Positions 40,821 to 49,220 of a stretch of 57,521 bases of DNA are shown piece after piece (position 1 is the first letter of the stretch; each line of letters starts with the position of its first letter). Under the pieces are notes generated by a model. The model did not search any database. It was not told the origin of the DNA and saw nothing but the letters and a program-made list of their open reading frames with translations. Made by a program: the position numbers and the translations under genes. Source of the DNA: Burkholderiales bacterium Ga0077543 (GTDB lineage Bacteria; Pseudomonadota; Gammaproteobacteria; Burkholderiales; Burkholderiaceae_C); assembly GCA_001464055.1 (NCBI GenBank), contig LNET01000061.1, forward strand, positions 1 to 57,521. Reading direction: 5' to 3'.

Positions 40821-40837
40821 GGATGAATATTTCATCC
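40821..40837. promoter_or_regulatory. 17-bp palindrome in the rloA leader
   Basis: GGATGAATATTTCATCC is a perfect inverted repeat with seven-base arms and a TAT centre. It ends ten bases before the rloA ATG, on its upstream side, and overlaps the ribosome binding region. It could be a repressor operator or an RNA hairpin that limits translation. Confidence 0.6.
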
Positions 40838-40925
40838 ATTCTTGCACATGAACTTCCTGGATGGCGATAATTTTTTCTTCCCCGGCCGCGGTCATGAGCC
40901 TCACTCCCAGGCCTTGACCTCAGTT

Positions 40926-40962
40926 GTGTACGATGTACACTTCTGCTGTGAATGATGTTCAC
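40926..40962. promoter_or_regulatory. two tandem 15-bp operators upstream of parA
   Basis: GTGTACGATGTACAC (40926-40940) and GTGAATGATGTTCAC (40948-40962) are two palindromes of the form GTGWAYGATGTWCAC with starts 22 bp apart, about two helical turns. They overlap a candidate promoter (TTGACC near 40915 and TACACT near 40936). The parA product carries its own HTH, so autorepression is likely. Confidence 0.65.
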
Positions 40963-40970
40963 AGGGTGAC

Positions 40971-42032
40971 ATGACTCAGCAGAGCGATGAACTTGTAGGT
41001 ATCGGCGAGATCGCCGAGATGGTCGGCGTCTCCAGGCAAGCCGTTGCCAACTGGCGCGTCAGGTCGTCGGACTTTCCTCGCCCAGTCGCAGAGCTGGCGT
41101 CCGGCCCTGTCTTCAAGCGCTCGCAGATTCGGTCTTGGCTCAAGAGAAACAAGAGGAACACTCCTATGGCTCATGTGATTTCGACGATCAACTTGAAGGG
41201 CGGCGTTGCGAAGACGACCACGTCCGTGGCTCTGGCCGAGGTCTTCTCGGGCGAGATGCGGAAGAAAGTTCTCGTGATCGATCTCGACCCGCAGACCAAC
41301 GCCACCATCATGCTCTTGGGCGAAGACAAGTGGCTCGAGCTGAACAACCAGGGCCACACGTTGGCCCAGCTGTTCAAGGATGCGATGAACCCCGATGTGA
41401 AGAAGTTCAATCTGGAGGCGACGCTCCAAAAACGAGTCGGCGACGTGCAGGAAGCCAGAACCATTGACCTGTTGCCATCAAGCCTTGACTTGATCGACGT
41501 GCAGGATCAACTCGCCTCGGCTCCGTCAGGCAAGTTCTACGCGGTCAACCCTGTCGAGCTGCTTTGGCGCGCGGTTAAGGCGAAGTTGGACGACTACGAC
41601 ATCGTCATCGTCGACTGCCCGCCGAACCTGGGCATCGTCACGCTGAATGGTCTGCGCCTGTCCGATGCATACATCATCCCCACCATTCCCGACCACCTCT
41701 CGACGTACGGCATTCCGCAGATCGTTACTCGCGTGGGCGAGTTCGCCCAGGCGATAGGCGAGGAGATCGAGCCCTTGGGCGTCGTGATCACCAAGTATCA
41801 GGCCAACTCAACGGTGCATAACACGGTGCTGAGACAGCTCCAGACGGACGCGAACCTGCCCGACGTCTACACGACAAAGGTCAAGCAGACCAACACTGCG
41901 TCAGCCGCAGCCGAGTACTCCCCCTTCAAGCGCACTCTTCGACAGAAGTACGGCTCGGACCCGAACGGACTTACCTCGACCTACATCGAGCTAGCGAAGG
42001 AGATCTGGAACGACCTGGAGGATGATCTGTGA
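40971..42032 (+). CDS. parA: ParA-family ATPase with N-terminal HTH
   Basis: 353-aa partition-type ATPase. Residues 8-60 form a MerR/AlpA-like HTH (IGEIAEMVGVSRQAVANWRVR, then VFKRSQIRSWL). The ATPase has the deviant Walker A KGGVAKTT at 76-83, VLVIDLDPQTNATIMLL, and VIVDCPPNLGIVTLNGL. The HTH fusion resembles P1/P7-type ParA proteins, which repress their own operon; two tandem operators lie just upstream. The start ATG has AGGGTG ahead. It probably helps to keep the island or controls its genes. A small gene overlaps its stop. Confidence 0.9.
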   Translation: MTQQSDELVGIGEIAEMVGVSRQAVANWRVRSSDFPRPVAELASGPVFKRSQIRSWLKRNKRNTPMAHVISTINLKGGVAKTTTSVALAEVFSGEMRKKVLVIDLDPQTNATIMLLGEDKWLELNNQGHTLAQLFKDAMNPDVKKFNLEATLQKRVGDVQEARTIDLLPSSLDLIDVQDQLASAPSGKFYAVNPVELLWRAVKAKLDDYDIVIVDCPPNLGIVTLNGLRLSDAYIIPTIPDHLSTYGIPQIVTRVGEFAQAIGEEIEPLGVVITKYQANSTVHNTVLRQLQTDANLPDVYTTKVKQTNTASAAAEYSPFKRTLRQKYGSDPNGLTSTYIELAKEIWNDLEDDL

Positions 42033-42529
42033 GCCTCAAGACCACGCTGGGTCGCCTCATGCGCGTGGTGCTTGACGAAGCCGAACGCAACCCCGCTTTC
42101 GAGGCAGCCTTGATAGAGGCTCTCGATCCTGTAGGACAGAAGGCCAGAGTGCCCAAGGAAATGCCCGCTACGGAGGCATCCGATAGAGGTCAGGCGAAGC
42201 GAGGCAAGAACAGGCGAACCGCAGCCGCTCTAGATCCAGTTCAGATAGTGAGAGAGGGCGAGCAAGCGCTTCGAAACGCGCTTGAGGGTCTAACCCTGGA
42301 TCAACTACGCGACATTGTTGCAGAGTATGGAATGGATCCTGGGAGGCTGGTGATGAAGTGGAACACTGCAGACCGCGTGATCGACCGGATTGTGGAGATG
42401 TCGATCGCAAGAGCGCAAAAGGGCAGCGCCTTCCGGAGGTCGGCCGAAGAAGGGCCACCGGACCCCGCCGCAGACGAGTTCGTAAAGCCAGACGGCCGAT
42501 CTGACGGCAAGGCACCGCTGTCAGAGTGA
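42029..42529 (+). CDS. small protein coupled to parA
   Basis: 166-aa protein of unknown family. The GTG start overlaps the parA stop (GTGA), so it is translated with it. The N-terminus is helical (LGRLMRVVLDEAERNPAFEAALIEALDP). A basic stretch follows (RGQAKRGKNRRTAAALD), then LTLDQLRDIVAEYGMDPGRLVMKWNTADRVIDRIVEMSIARAQKG, which looks like a SAP/Rho_N-type nucleic-acid-binding helical motif. It may play the ParB or adaptor part, but no ParB motif is present, so this is inference from position. Confidence 0.75.
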   Translation: MSLKTTLGRLMRVVLDEAERNPAFEAALIEALDPVGQKARVPKEMPATEASDRGQAKRGKNRRTAAALDPVQIVREGEQALRNALEGLTLDQLRDIVAEYGMDPGRLVMKWNTADRVIDRIVEMSIARAQKGSAFRRSAEEGPPDPAADEFVKPDGRSDGKAPLSE

Positions 42530-42676
42530 GTGAAGCTGTCGCTCTGCTTGCCTGTAAGACGAGTCCGTGACACTTCACTAAGGCATCAAGGTTCAGATTT
42601 TGGCGACCACTTCTCAACGGCGCCGAAGACTTGGAGTATGGGCACGAGGAGGAGGATCGTGCACGTGCCTGCCAAC

Positions 42677-43189
42677 TCAATGCATTCGCACGACCGCGCT
42701 CGAAGTCCGCCACGCCTCAAGATCGATCGCCCGATCCACCCGCCACGCCAGCCGCTGCCGCGCCACCCAGCGCACCGTCGCCACGACCGCCAGCACCACC
42801 GCCGCCGCGGGCAAGAACAGCACCATCCCCGCATCTCCCAACCAGGCCGTCATGCCGACAAACCCCGCGGCCAGCCACAGCACGTCACCCACCCTCACCA
42901 ACCCCGGCGGCTCGCTGCGGGCGTAGTTGACGCCGTCGATCGTCGTCCAGTTGGCCAGGGCCAGCACGCGCGGGCGGCGGTGCGTGGTGGTGATCAGGCT
43001 CACCTCGTGCCCGCGGCGCGCCGGCATCTCGCGGGTGTGGACGGTGAACTTGCGCTCGGTGCCGTCGGGCGCGCGCAGCCACAGCTCGTAGCGGTCGGTC
43101 GGCGCGATGGGGTGCAGGTGGCGCCAGTGCACGTTGACGTGGCGCCGCACGTCGACCAGGTGGCCGTGGAAGGTCTGCAGGTCGGGCAT
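42677..43189 (-). CDS. hypothetical membrane protein
   Basis: 170-aa protein, family not recognised. The soluble N-terminal half, MPDLQTFHGHLVDVRRHVNVHWRHLHPI followed by ELWLRAPDGTERKFTVHTREMPARRGHEVSLI, looks like a small beta-barrel. Two membrane helices follow (about 105-145, VLWLAAGFVGMTAWLG and MVLFLPAAAVVLAVVATV) and a basic tail. The ATG at 43189 has GAGGAG six bases upstream, which decides it against the longer frame to 43312. Confidence 0.7.
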   Translation of the reverse strand: MPDLQTFHGHLVDVRRHVNVHWRHLHPIAPTDRYELWLRAPDGTERKFTVHTREMPARRGHEVSLITTTHRRPRVLALANWTTIDGVNYARSEPPGLVRVGDVLWLAAGFVGMTAWLGDAGMVLFLPAAAVVLAVVATVRWVARQRLAWRVDRAIDLEAWRTSSAVVRMH

Positions 43190-44361
43190 GGTGACTCCTC
43201 GGTACAGCGCCACCAGGCTCGACCCGCGAACGCGCTCGTCAAGGGCGCGTTGAACGCCAACACCGCCACCCACCGACACTGCGCTATACGCGCACCGTGT
43301 GCTGGCAAACACCCCATTGCCAGCGGCCGACCAGGCACGACGTCACGGCCTCCCGGCGCGCCCCGGAACCCGCGCTGCCGTATCACCAGACCGCGATCTG
43401 CGGGCGCTCCGACAAGGCCACGCACCTCGTTCCTGATCGCCGTTCGGACCCAGAGGTAGAACACCTTCCCGTCAACCCCAGGCGAAATCACGGCCCTTTC
43501 GCCATCGGCTCGCCAATCGGCGAATTTCGCGGTTGCAAGGCCCGCCCTGGCAGCCCACACTGCCGGTGCGCAAGCAGGGATCAGCTGGCAGCCCTGGGCG
43601 GCATCGAGCCCCCGAAGTCGCAAGACTGCAAGCCTTGGAGCAGTGACCTCGTCACCATTGCGCCCGCCACGGCGGGCGCGCACAGAAGCCGACGCACGCG
43701 CGTCGCTGCGTCGTCATCGACGCCATCGCGCCACGCCAGGGCCCGACCCTGGCGCCACCCTCGAGCCTGTGCCCGACACCGGCCCGAGGTGAGGCGCACC
43801 CGGCAGCCGCCGCCCCGAGCGGCCCTGCCCCGACCGGTGGCCTGACCATCGATGCCTGCCCGGCCCCAGAGGCCGCGGCAGTGACCGTCCCCAGCTCTCG
43901 CACCCGTTCCGGGCTGCGAAATGCGCCTGCTCTGCGGAGCCGGCGTTCGAGTTCCTCCCCCACGCGCTCACGCATTGGCCTCTGCTTGCAAGCCAGCCCT
44001 GCAGTGCCCTCGGCGATTGCCGCCGGGCGGCGGCAGGGCCCGCGTGAACGGCCTGCGCGCCCGTCGCGGAACGGGCGCTGCCAGTCAGACCGGCGTGGGG
44101 GACGAGTTCGCGGTGCCGCTCGGGCGCCGCACCGGGAGTCAAGCCCCCGGGGTTGCCTCGGGCCCCTGGAGGGCCTGGTCTGCTTCGGCAGACGCCACAT
44201 CGCGCCCGACGCGTGCTGGCTGGCGATCGCTTTTACGAACCTCCGCGCGGTGGCAGCCCTTCGGGGTGGCCGCCGCAAGCCACTGGCCAGGCATCGGCCC
44301 CGGAACCCGCCGATGCCTGCACCACAGGGTTCTACCGTTTCAACTGCCGAGGACTCGCCCC
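43190..44361. other. 1.17-kb stretch without a supported gene
   Basis: Long open frames exist on both strands, but they overlap each other and their translations are Arg/Pro/Ala-rich without any domain-like pattern, as expected from GC-rich noncoding DNA. None has a convincing ribosome binding site. No RNA gene was recognised. It may hold decayed coding sequence between the parA module and the second recombinase. Confidence 0.4.
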
Positions 44362-45531
44362 ATGCCCGCCACACCGCACCGCCCCACGCCCGCCCCCACA
44401 CGCCGCCCCGCGCGCGCCGTGCCCATCGCCCGGCCACGCACCTATGAGCAGCCGGCACTGACCGATCTGCCGCTGAACCCGCGCCGCGGCACCTACGTGC
44501 TGAACCTGATCCTGCAGCAGCACAACTGGCGCCACAGCAGCAAGCACAAGGGCGTGAGCCACAAGACCATCGCCGAGCGGGCGCGCTTCTGCCACTGGCT
44601 CTTCACCTTCCTGCGCCAGCACTCCAAGCGCTTCAAGCTCGACCCGCGCTCGTTCAGCGGCCGGCATGTCGAGGCCGTCACCGCGCACTGGCAGGCCGAG
44701 GCGCACGCCGGCCGCATGAGCCCGGCCACCATCCAGACCTACTTCAGCTTCATGCGCACCTTTGCCGGCTGGATCGGCAAGCCGCGCCTGCTGAAGCCCA
44801 TCGCCAGCTACCTCGACGACCCCGCGCTGCACCGCCGCAGCCTGGCCGCCACGGTGGACAAGACCTGGCGCGCGCAGGGCGTGGATGCCGACGCGGTGAT
44901 CCGCGAGGTGGAAGCCCACGACCGGCACGCCGCCGTGTCGTTGCGGCTGATGCAGGCCTTTGGCCTGCGCTTCAAGGAAAGCCTGATGTTGCGGCCCCAC
45001 CGGGACGTGCTGACCGCGCAGCAGGCCGGCCGCCCCGCCGACGGCCCGGCGCGCTACCTGGACACGCACCGCGGCACCAAGGGCGGCCGCGACCGGCTGC
45101 TGCCCATCGACACCCCGCAGCGCGAGGCCGCCGTGGCGCAGGCCTGCCGCTTGGCCATCGGTCCCGACGACAGCGTCAGCGACCCGCGCCGCACGCTGGC
45201 GCAGGCCGAGCGGCGGCTGCGCTACGTGATGGAACGCCACGGCATCACCCGCGCCGGCCTGAAGGTGGTGCCGCACGGCCTGCGCCACCAGGACGCGGCC
45301 GATGCCTACTGCGCGATGACCGGCCAGCCGCCCCCGGTGGCCGGCGGCGGCGCGGTGGACGCGGCGCTCGACGCGCACGCGCGCCAGGCCATCGCCGAGC
45401 ACCTGGGCCACGGCCGCCCGGCGATCGTCAATGCGTACCTGGGCCGACACCACCCCGGCGCCCCGGCGTCTTCACCCGCAGCCCACCCGAACCCCGACAC
45501 CCGCAACCCCGAACCCCAAGGAGATGAATGA
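44362..45531 (+). CDS. tyrosine-type recombinase/integrase (second in the island)
   Basis: 389-aa site-specific recombinase. The basic N-terminus is followed by a SAM-like DNA-binding region (KTIAERARFCHWLFTFLRQHS, SPATIQTYFSFMRTFAGWIGKP). The catalytic domain has Arg in LMQAFGLRFKESLMLRP, Lys in THRGTKGGRDRLLP, HGLRH near 304-308, and LGHGRPAIVNAYLG with the nucleophilic Tyr near 358. All five positions appear intact. It differs in type from the P4-like integrase at the right end. It overlaps the next small gene (ATGA) and may belong to another element. Confidence 0.87.
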   Translation: MPATPHRPTPAPTRRPARAVPIARPRTYEQPALTDLPLNPRRGTYVLNLILQQHNWRHSSKHKGVSHKTIAERARFCHWLFTFLRQHSKRFKLDPRSFSGRHVEAVTAHWQAEAHAGRMSPATIQTYFSFMRTFAGWIGKPRLLKPIASYLDDPALHRRSLAATVDKTWRAQGVDADAVIREVEAHDRHAAVSLRLMQAFGLRFKESLMLRPHRDVLTAQQAGRPADGPARYLDTHRGTKGGRDRLLPIDTPQREAAVAQACRLAIGPDDSVSDPRRTLAQAERRLRYVMERHGITRAGLKVVPHGLRHQDAADAYCAMTGQPPPVAGGGAVDAALDAHARQAIAEHLGHGRPAIVNAYLGRHHPGAPASSPAAHPNPDTRNPEPQGDE

Positions 45532-45938
45532 TGTTCGTGACCGACGAAACCCAGGAACGCAGCCCGTACTGGCTGAGCCCCGGCATCGACGTGCCCACGC
45601 GCGAAGAGATCCTGCCCGGCATGCGCAGCGCCAGGGACCTGTTCCACATCTGCGACGAACACGCCGAAGGCGCCTTCGTGCCGACGGCCGCCTTCATGGG
45701 CAACTCGCCCACGTGGCGGCTGGACGTGCTGGGCGACATCCTGCTGGACATCCAGCGCGCCCAGCAGCACGCGGCCGTGGAGCTTTTTCGCGAGCTGTCG
45801 CGGAAGAACTCGGAGGTGGGGCTCGAGCGGCAATTGCAGGGCTTCCGGAAAGCGTGCGAGCAGCTGGGCCTCGTACTGCCGGAAAACGTGGAGGCGTTGA
45901 TCGTGCTGGATCGGCAGTTCACCGGTGAGCACTGCTGA
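45528..45938 (+). CDS. hypothetical protein coupled to the second recombinase
   Basis: 136-aa protein, family not recognised. It begins MMFVTDETQERSPYWLSPGIDVPTREEILPGMRSARDLFHICDEHAEG and has a helical C-terminal half (LDVLGDILLDIQRAQQHAAVELFRELSRKN). The start is preceded by AAGGAG and overlaps the recombinase stop. The coupling suggests a role linked to recombination, for example a directionality or accessory factor, but nothing in the sequence proves it. Confidence 0.72.
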   Translation: MMFVTDETQERSPYWLSPGIDVPTREEILPGMRSARDLFHICDEHAEGAFVPTAAFMGNSPTWRLDVLGDILLDIQRAQQHAAVELFRELSRKNSEVGLERQLQGFRKACEQLGLVLPENVEALIVLDRQFTGEHC

Positions 45939-45944
45939 TGGGTC

Positions 45945-45980
45945 AGCGGCGGCATCGCGCCATCGGGCAATGCCGCCGCT
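45945..45980. terminator. hairpin after the recombinase operon
   Basis: Perfect 11-base arms (AGCGGCGGCAT and ATGCCGCCGCT) with a 14-base loop lie just after the stop at 45938. Likely terminator, with only a weak T-rich tail. Confidence 0.5.
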
Positions 45981-46005
45981 TCATTGGCCGCCACGAATTC
46001 CCATA

Positions 46006-46968
46006 CTAAACGCAACACTCTTCGGCATACGCTTCATTCGGCGTATCGAACCCGAGGACCTTCCTCGGTCTGTCATTGAGCTCTCGCTCGATCTCGTTGC
46101 ATCGGCGCTGCGTCAGTTCCTTGAAGCATGTTCCCTTGGGCAGGTACTGCCTGATCAGCCCGTTCGTGTTCTCGTTCGTTCCCCGCTCCCATGAGTGGTA
46201 CGGCTGCGCGAAGTAGATCTTGATGCCCAGCTTCTCCTCCAGTTCCTTGAACCCGTGGAACTCCGTCCCGTTGTCCAGCGTCAGGCTCTTCATCTTCAGC
46301 CTGCCCGCCCTCACTTCTCTGATCAGCGCCTTGTTCACCTCGCTGACCTGCCTGGCCGGCAGCTTCAGGATCCTTGTCCATCTCGTCTTCCTGTCCACCA
46401 GCGTCAGCAGGCAGTGCCGACCGTCCTTGCCCATCACCGTGTCCCCCTCGTAGTGCCCCACTTCGCTCCTGTCCGTCGCCCCTTGCGGCCGCTCGCTCAG
46501 GGGCCTCTTCCCACTCATCCTCCCTCTGCGATCCTTCACCCTGTAGCCCTTGCGGTACCGGTGTGACAGTTGCCTCGTTTGCAGCCAGCTGCTGCCTCCC
46601 TGCGCCTTGTCCCTGGCCAACCATCTGTAGATGGTCGCCTTCCCGATGTCCAGCCGCCCAAGCTTGCGCAGCCTGCCGCTGACCTGCTCCGGGCTCCACT
46701 TGCCCTGCATCAGGTTGTGCACCTCCTGAACCTGTCCAGCCTCAAACTGCGTCCCCTTGCGGCTTTGCCTGCGCCTGGCCCTCGCGTAGCTGATCGCCTT
46801 CTCAGCTCGGTACCTCCCGTCGCTCCTGTCCGCGTTGCGCCTGACCTCCCGACTGATCGTCGACGGGCTCCTGCCCAATTCCCTCGCTATCTGCCTGATG
46901 CTGTCTCCTCTGGACTTGCCCCGGGCAACCAAGTACCGTTCCCAGTCGGCGAGTTGCTGACTTCCCAT
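46006..46968 (-). CDS. IS30-family transposase
   Basis: 320-aa DDE transposase. The N-terminal HTH is DSIRQIARELGRSPSTISREVRRN. The helical middle is QVQEVHNLMQGKWSPEQVSGRLRK. The catalytic core has Asp in GHYEGDTVMG, Asp in LTLDNGTEFHGF, and Glu in the PYHSWERGTNENTNGLIRQYLPKG block, the clear IS30 signature. The length is normal and no break is seen, so it may be active. The ATG at 46968 has an AAGGA box and fits the family N-terminus. The stop codon straddles the left end of the element. Confidence 0.93.
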   Translation of the reverse strand: MGSQQLADWERYLVARGKSRGDSIRQIARELGRSPSTISREVRRNADRSDGRYRAEKAISYARARRRQSRKGTQFEAGQVQEVHNLMQGKWSPEQVSGRLRKLGRLDIGKATIYRWLARDKAQGGSSWLQTRQLSHRYRKGYRVKDRRGRMSGKRPLSERPQGATDRSEVGHYEGDTVMGKDGRHCLLTLVDRKTRWTRILKLPARQVSEVNKALIREVRAGRLKMKSLTLDNGTEFHGFKELEEKLGIKIYFAQPYHSWERGTNENTNGLIRQYLPKGTCFKELTQRRCNEIERELNDRPRKVLGFDTPNEAYAEECCV

Positions 46969-47044
46969 GTTGCAGATCCTTCTTGCCGGAAGAGAAGCAG
47001 CTAGTTTGCAACTCGCCACCTCTCACCTTGAAGGTGTTGCGTTT
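46008..47044 (-). mobile_element. IS30-family insertion sequence, about 1037 bp
   Basis: An 11-bp perfect terminal inverted repeat, AAACGCAACAC at 46008-46018 and GTGTTGCGTTT at 47034-47044, encloses one transposase gene. Size is normal for IS30. The bases next to the ends (ACT on the left, CAC on the right) are not a target duplication. The sequence on the left is not a continuation of the interrupted AIPR gene. This suggests a deletion next to the element. Boundaries may be off by a few bases. Confidence 0.8.
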
Positions 47045-48203
47045 CACCTGAGAATCCGCCGTTCGCGGCAAGCGATTCGACCGCAACGTGGAAGGGGTCG
47101 TTAGCGGAGAAATCGGCAGGCTGGACCGTGTTCTGGCTATTGGCCGAGCGCGAAATCGCAGCAACCATCCTGGAGAGGTCATCCTGCTGGACCACGATGA
47201 TCTTCGCGGGCACACGGACGCTGGAGACGTCGATGCGGTCGACCGTGACGGCGCGGTGAATCGACGCGGTGGTCTGGCCGCCGTTGACGATCTGGAGACC
47301 CGTAAGTCTGGACACCGATAGCGATCCGTCGCCGGCCTGATTCAGGTCGATACCGTCAACCGTGGCGACTATCCCGTTGTTGTACGCAAGGAAGTGCTGC
47401 GGTTCCTCGCGGAGCGTCGTCCTGAGGCCGGCATTGACACTTTTCCGACCACGGAGGCCCAGGAAGGCCCGCACGTTCAACTCCAGGAGCCGAGTCCCGT
47501 AGCGCTGGTATGCAGCGGCTAGCAGCGTGCCGGGAACGACAGCGAGATAGGCCCGGTAGTCGCCCTCATAGCCGCAGTCGAGGCATGCGAGCGGGCCGGA
47601 ACCCATCTCCTCGAGATCGACGACGATGTCCTCTCGCGAAACGCCTTCCCCAAGAATCCTGTGTAGCCTCTCGATGCCGAACAACTCAACCTCGACGCGG
47701 GTGCCTTCTCGGTCAGTCAACTCGACCTCGCGGCCTTCGACCCTGCCATCGGTGAGCACGACAACCTTGAGGTGGCTGATGCGCGCGGTCGCCGACAGGT
47801 CGAACAGCCGTCGAGCCAGATCGCTGGCGTCCGTGTTCGCAGGCTCGATCTTCTCGTGCAGCCCCTGTGCGCTGTACCAGAGAAAGCGGGCTGCGAGTTC
47901 AGCCGCCTGCTTCAGATCCCCCGCCGTCACTGACCGCGGCGGCAGCACACCGAAGTAGAGCGTCGCGAACAGTGTGAGACGGTCCTCCTCGTCGGAGATT
48001 GAATAGCCGGAGATTGCATACCGGCCGCGGCCAAACGAGCCTTCCTGCATCAGAAGAATGGGGTTCTCGAAGACCGCCTCTTCAGCGAGTCGCTCCAGCG
48101 TCAGCCTAGTCAACTCCTCCGACTCGTATGGCGATCCCGCCTCGGCAATTTCAGCAGCGAGCCCCCGCGCGAACTTGTCGACTCCGTCCTCACCGCCGCT
48201 CAT
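47001..48203 (-). CDS. AIPR-family protein, 3' end lost to IS30
   Basis: The visible product is 400 aa. It is an AIPR (abortive infection phage resistance) protein: LELNVRAFLGLRGRKSVNAGLRTTL, HFLAYNNGIVATVDG and LQIVNGGQTTASIH are family hallmarks. About residues 1-386 are native. The last 14 or so (near QHLQGERWRVAN) are read from the right end of the IS30 element, which supplies the stop. Intact homologues usually go on well beyond NSQNTVQPADFSANDPFHV, so a large C-terminal part is missing. The ATG directly follows the previous stop (TGAATG). It is the last gene of the GHKL-Z1-nuclease operon. Confidence 0.88.
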   Translation of the reverse strand: MSGGEDGVDKFARGLAAEIAEAGSPYESEELTRLTLERLAEEAVFENPILLMQEGSFGRGRYAISGYSISDEEDRLTLFATLYFGVLPPRSVTAGDLKQAAELAARFLWYSAQGLHEKIEPANTDASDLARRLFDLSATARISHLKVVVLTDGRVEGREVELTDREGTRVEVELFGIERLHRILGEGVSREDIVVDLEEMGSGPLACLDCGYEGDYRAYLAVVPGTLLAAAYQRYGTRLLELNVRAFLGLRGRKSVNAGLRTTLREEPQHFLAYNNGIVATVDGIDLNQAGDGSLSVSRLTGLQIVNGGQTTASIHRAVTVDRIDVSSVRVPAKIIVVQQDDLSRMVAAISRSANSQNTVQPADFSANDPFHVAVESLAANGGFSGETQHLQGERWRVAN

Positions 48204-49220
48204 TCAACTCTTCTCCTCGAAGCTCGCCAACAACGCGTCGAACGCCGCGTCCGTCATCCGATAGCTGTTCGCCGCAGTGGCATCGAGCCGGTACTCGGCC
48301 GAGAGCACGGCCGCCGGTACGGTTTCCCGGGTCACGCGCGGGAAGTCCCTGCAAACCTCATAGGCCTCGACTCCGACCACGGACAGGGGCTCAAACGGCG
48401 CATCCCGTTCGCTGGGATCGACATAGCCGCTCATCAGTAGTCGCTGATCAAACCCTCTGACAACCGCAGGTCCTGCGACGACCGCAGCGGCCCGCGCGCG
48501 CGCGGCTAAGTCGACTAGGCTGGTGCCGACAACGTCAGGCACGACGACGATGCGGCACAACGCAAGCTGCCGCAGTCCCGACGGGTCGAGTTGATCAAGC
48601 GATCCGATGCGCACGGCTCCCGACGCACCCTGACTCGTCTTCACTTCGACCGCGAAGGCACCAGCCTCGAAGTCGTGTAGCCCGCGTTCCGGTCCGGTCC
48701 AGACGGCCACCGCACGTGCCATCCCGACCAGGGAGGCCAGGCGTTCAAGCAGCACCAGCTCTCCGTACAAGCCGAGCATGCGCTCCTGACCGAATCCGTC
48801 CCGCCGCAGCTTCAGACACGTCTGCCAAGCCGAAAGCCGGGCTCCCAATGTCGCGACCGCCTCTTGGACGTCATCTGCGGCCCTTGACGACTCAATGAGA
48901 TCCTCGGCCACGACGAGGAACACCGCTTCGAGATCGGTGCGCTCCAGCGTCAATGCGATCCTGCGGCTGCCCTGCCGTCCCTCCCTGTCGTCGGCAAGAT
49001 GTAGCCCTTCACTCTCGAAGCGCAATCGCCAGGCGGGCGCGTATGCCAACGGGCATTCGAAGAGCACAGCACGCGCGCTGTCGGTTTCGCGCATGGCCGC
49101 GAACACGTCGAGCCTATGCGCAAGCTCGATGCGAAGCGCGCGCCACTCGCGGTCGCCGGCGGGACCTCGGGCCAGGGAGTCCCAGGACGCCACCAGTGCA
49201 TCGCGGACCCCTGCAGTCAC
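48204..49220 (-). CDS. PD-(D/E)XK motif protein (DUF4420)
   Basis: 338-aa predicted nuclease. GLYGELVLLERLASLVG gives the conserved Glu, and GLHDFEAGAFAVEVKTSQGASGAVRIGSLDQL gives the D-x(n)-EVK core of a PD-(D/E)XK fold. This family sits between the Z1 helicase and the AIPR protein in MutL-like restriction-associated operons. The GTG start at 49220 overlaps the Z1 stop (GTGA). It is cytoplasmic, with no extra domains seen. Confidence 0.88.
   Translation of the reverse strand: MTAGVRDALVASWDSLARGPAGDREWRALRIELAHRLDVFAAMRETDSARAVLFECPLAYAPAWRLRFESEGLHLADDREGRQGSRRIALTLERTDLEAVFLVVAEDLIESSRAADDVQEAVATLGARLSAWQTCLKLRRDGFGQERMLGLYGELVLLERLASLVGMARAVAVWTGPERGLHDFEAGAFAVEVKTSQGASGAVRIGSLDQLDPSGLRQLALCRIVVVPDVVGTSLVDLAARARAAAVVAGPAVVRGFDQRLLMSGYVDPSERDAPFEPLSVVGVEAYEVCRDFPRVTRETVPAAVLSAEYRLDATAANSYRMTDAAFDALLASFEEKS

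Noticed and set aside
43000..43845. Minus-strand frame 43000-43683 and plus-strand frame 43297-43845 as possible genes
   Set aside because: They overlap each other and the supported gene at 42677-43189, lack ribosome binding sites and show no domain-like pattern.
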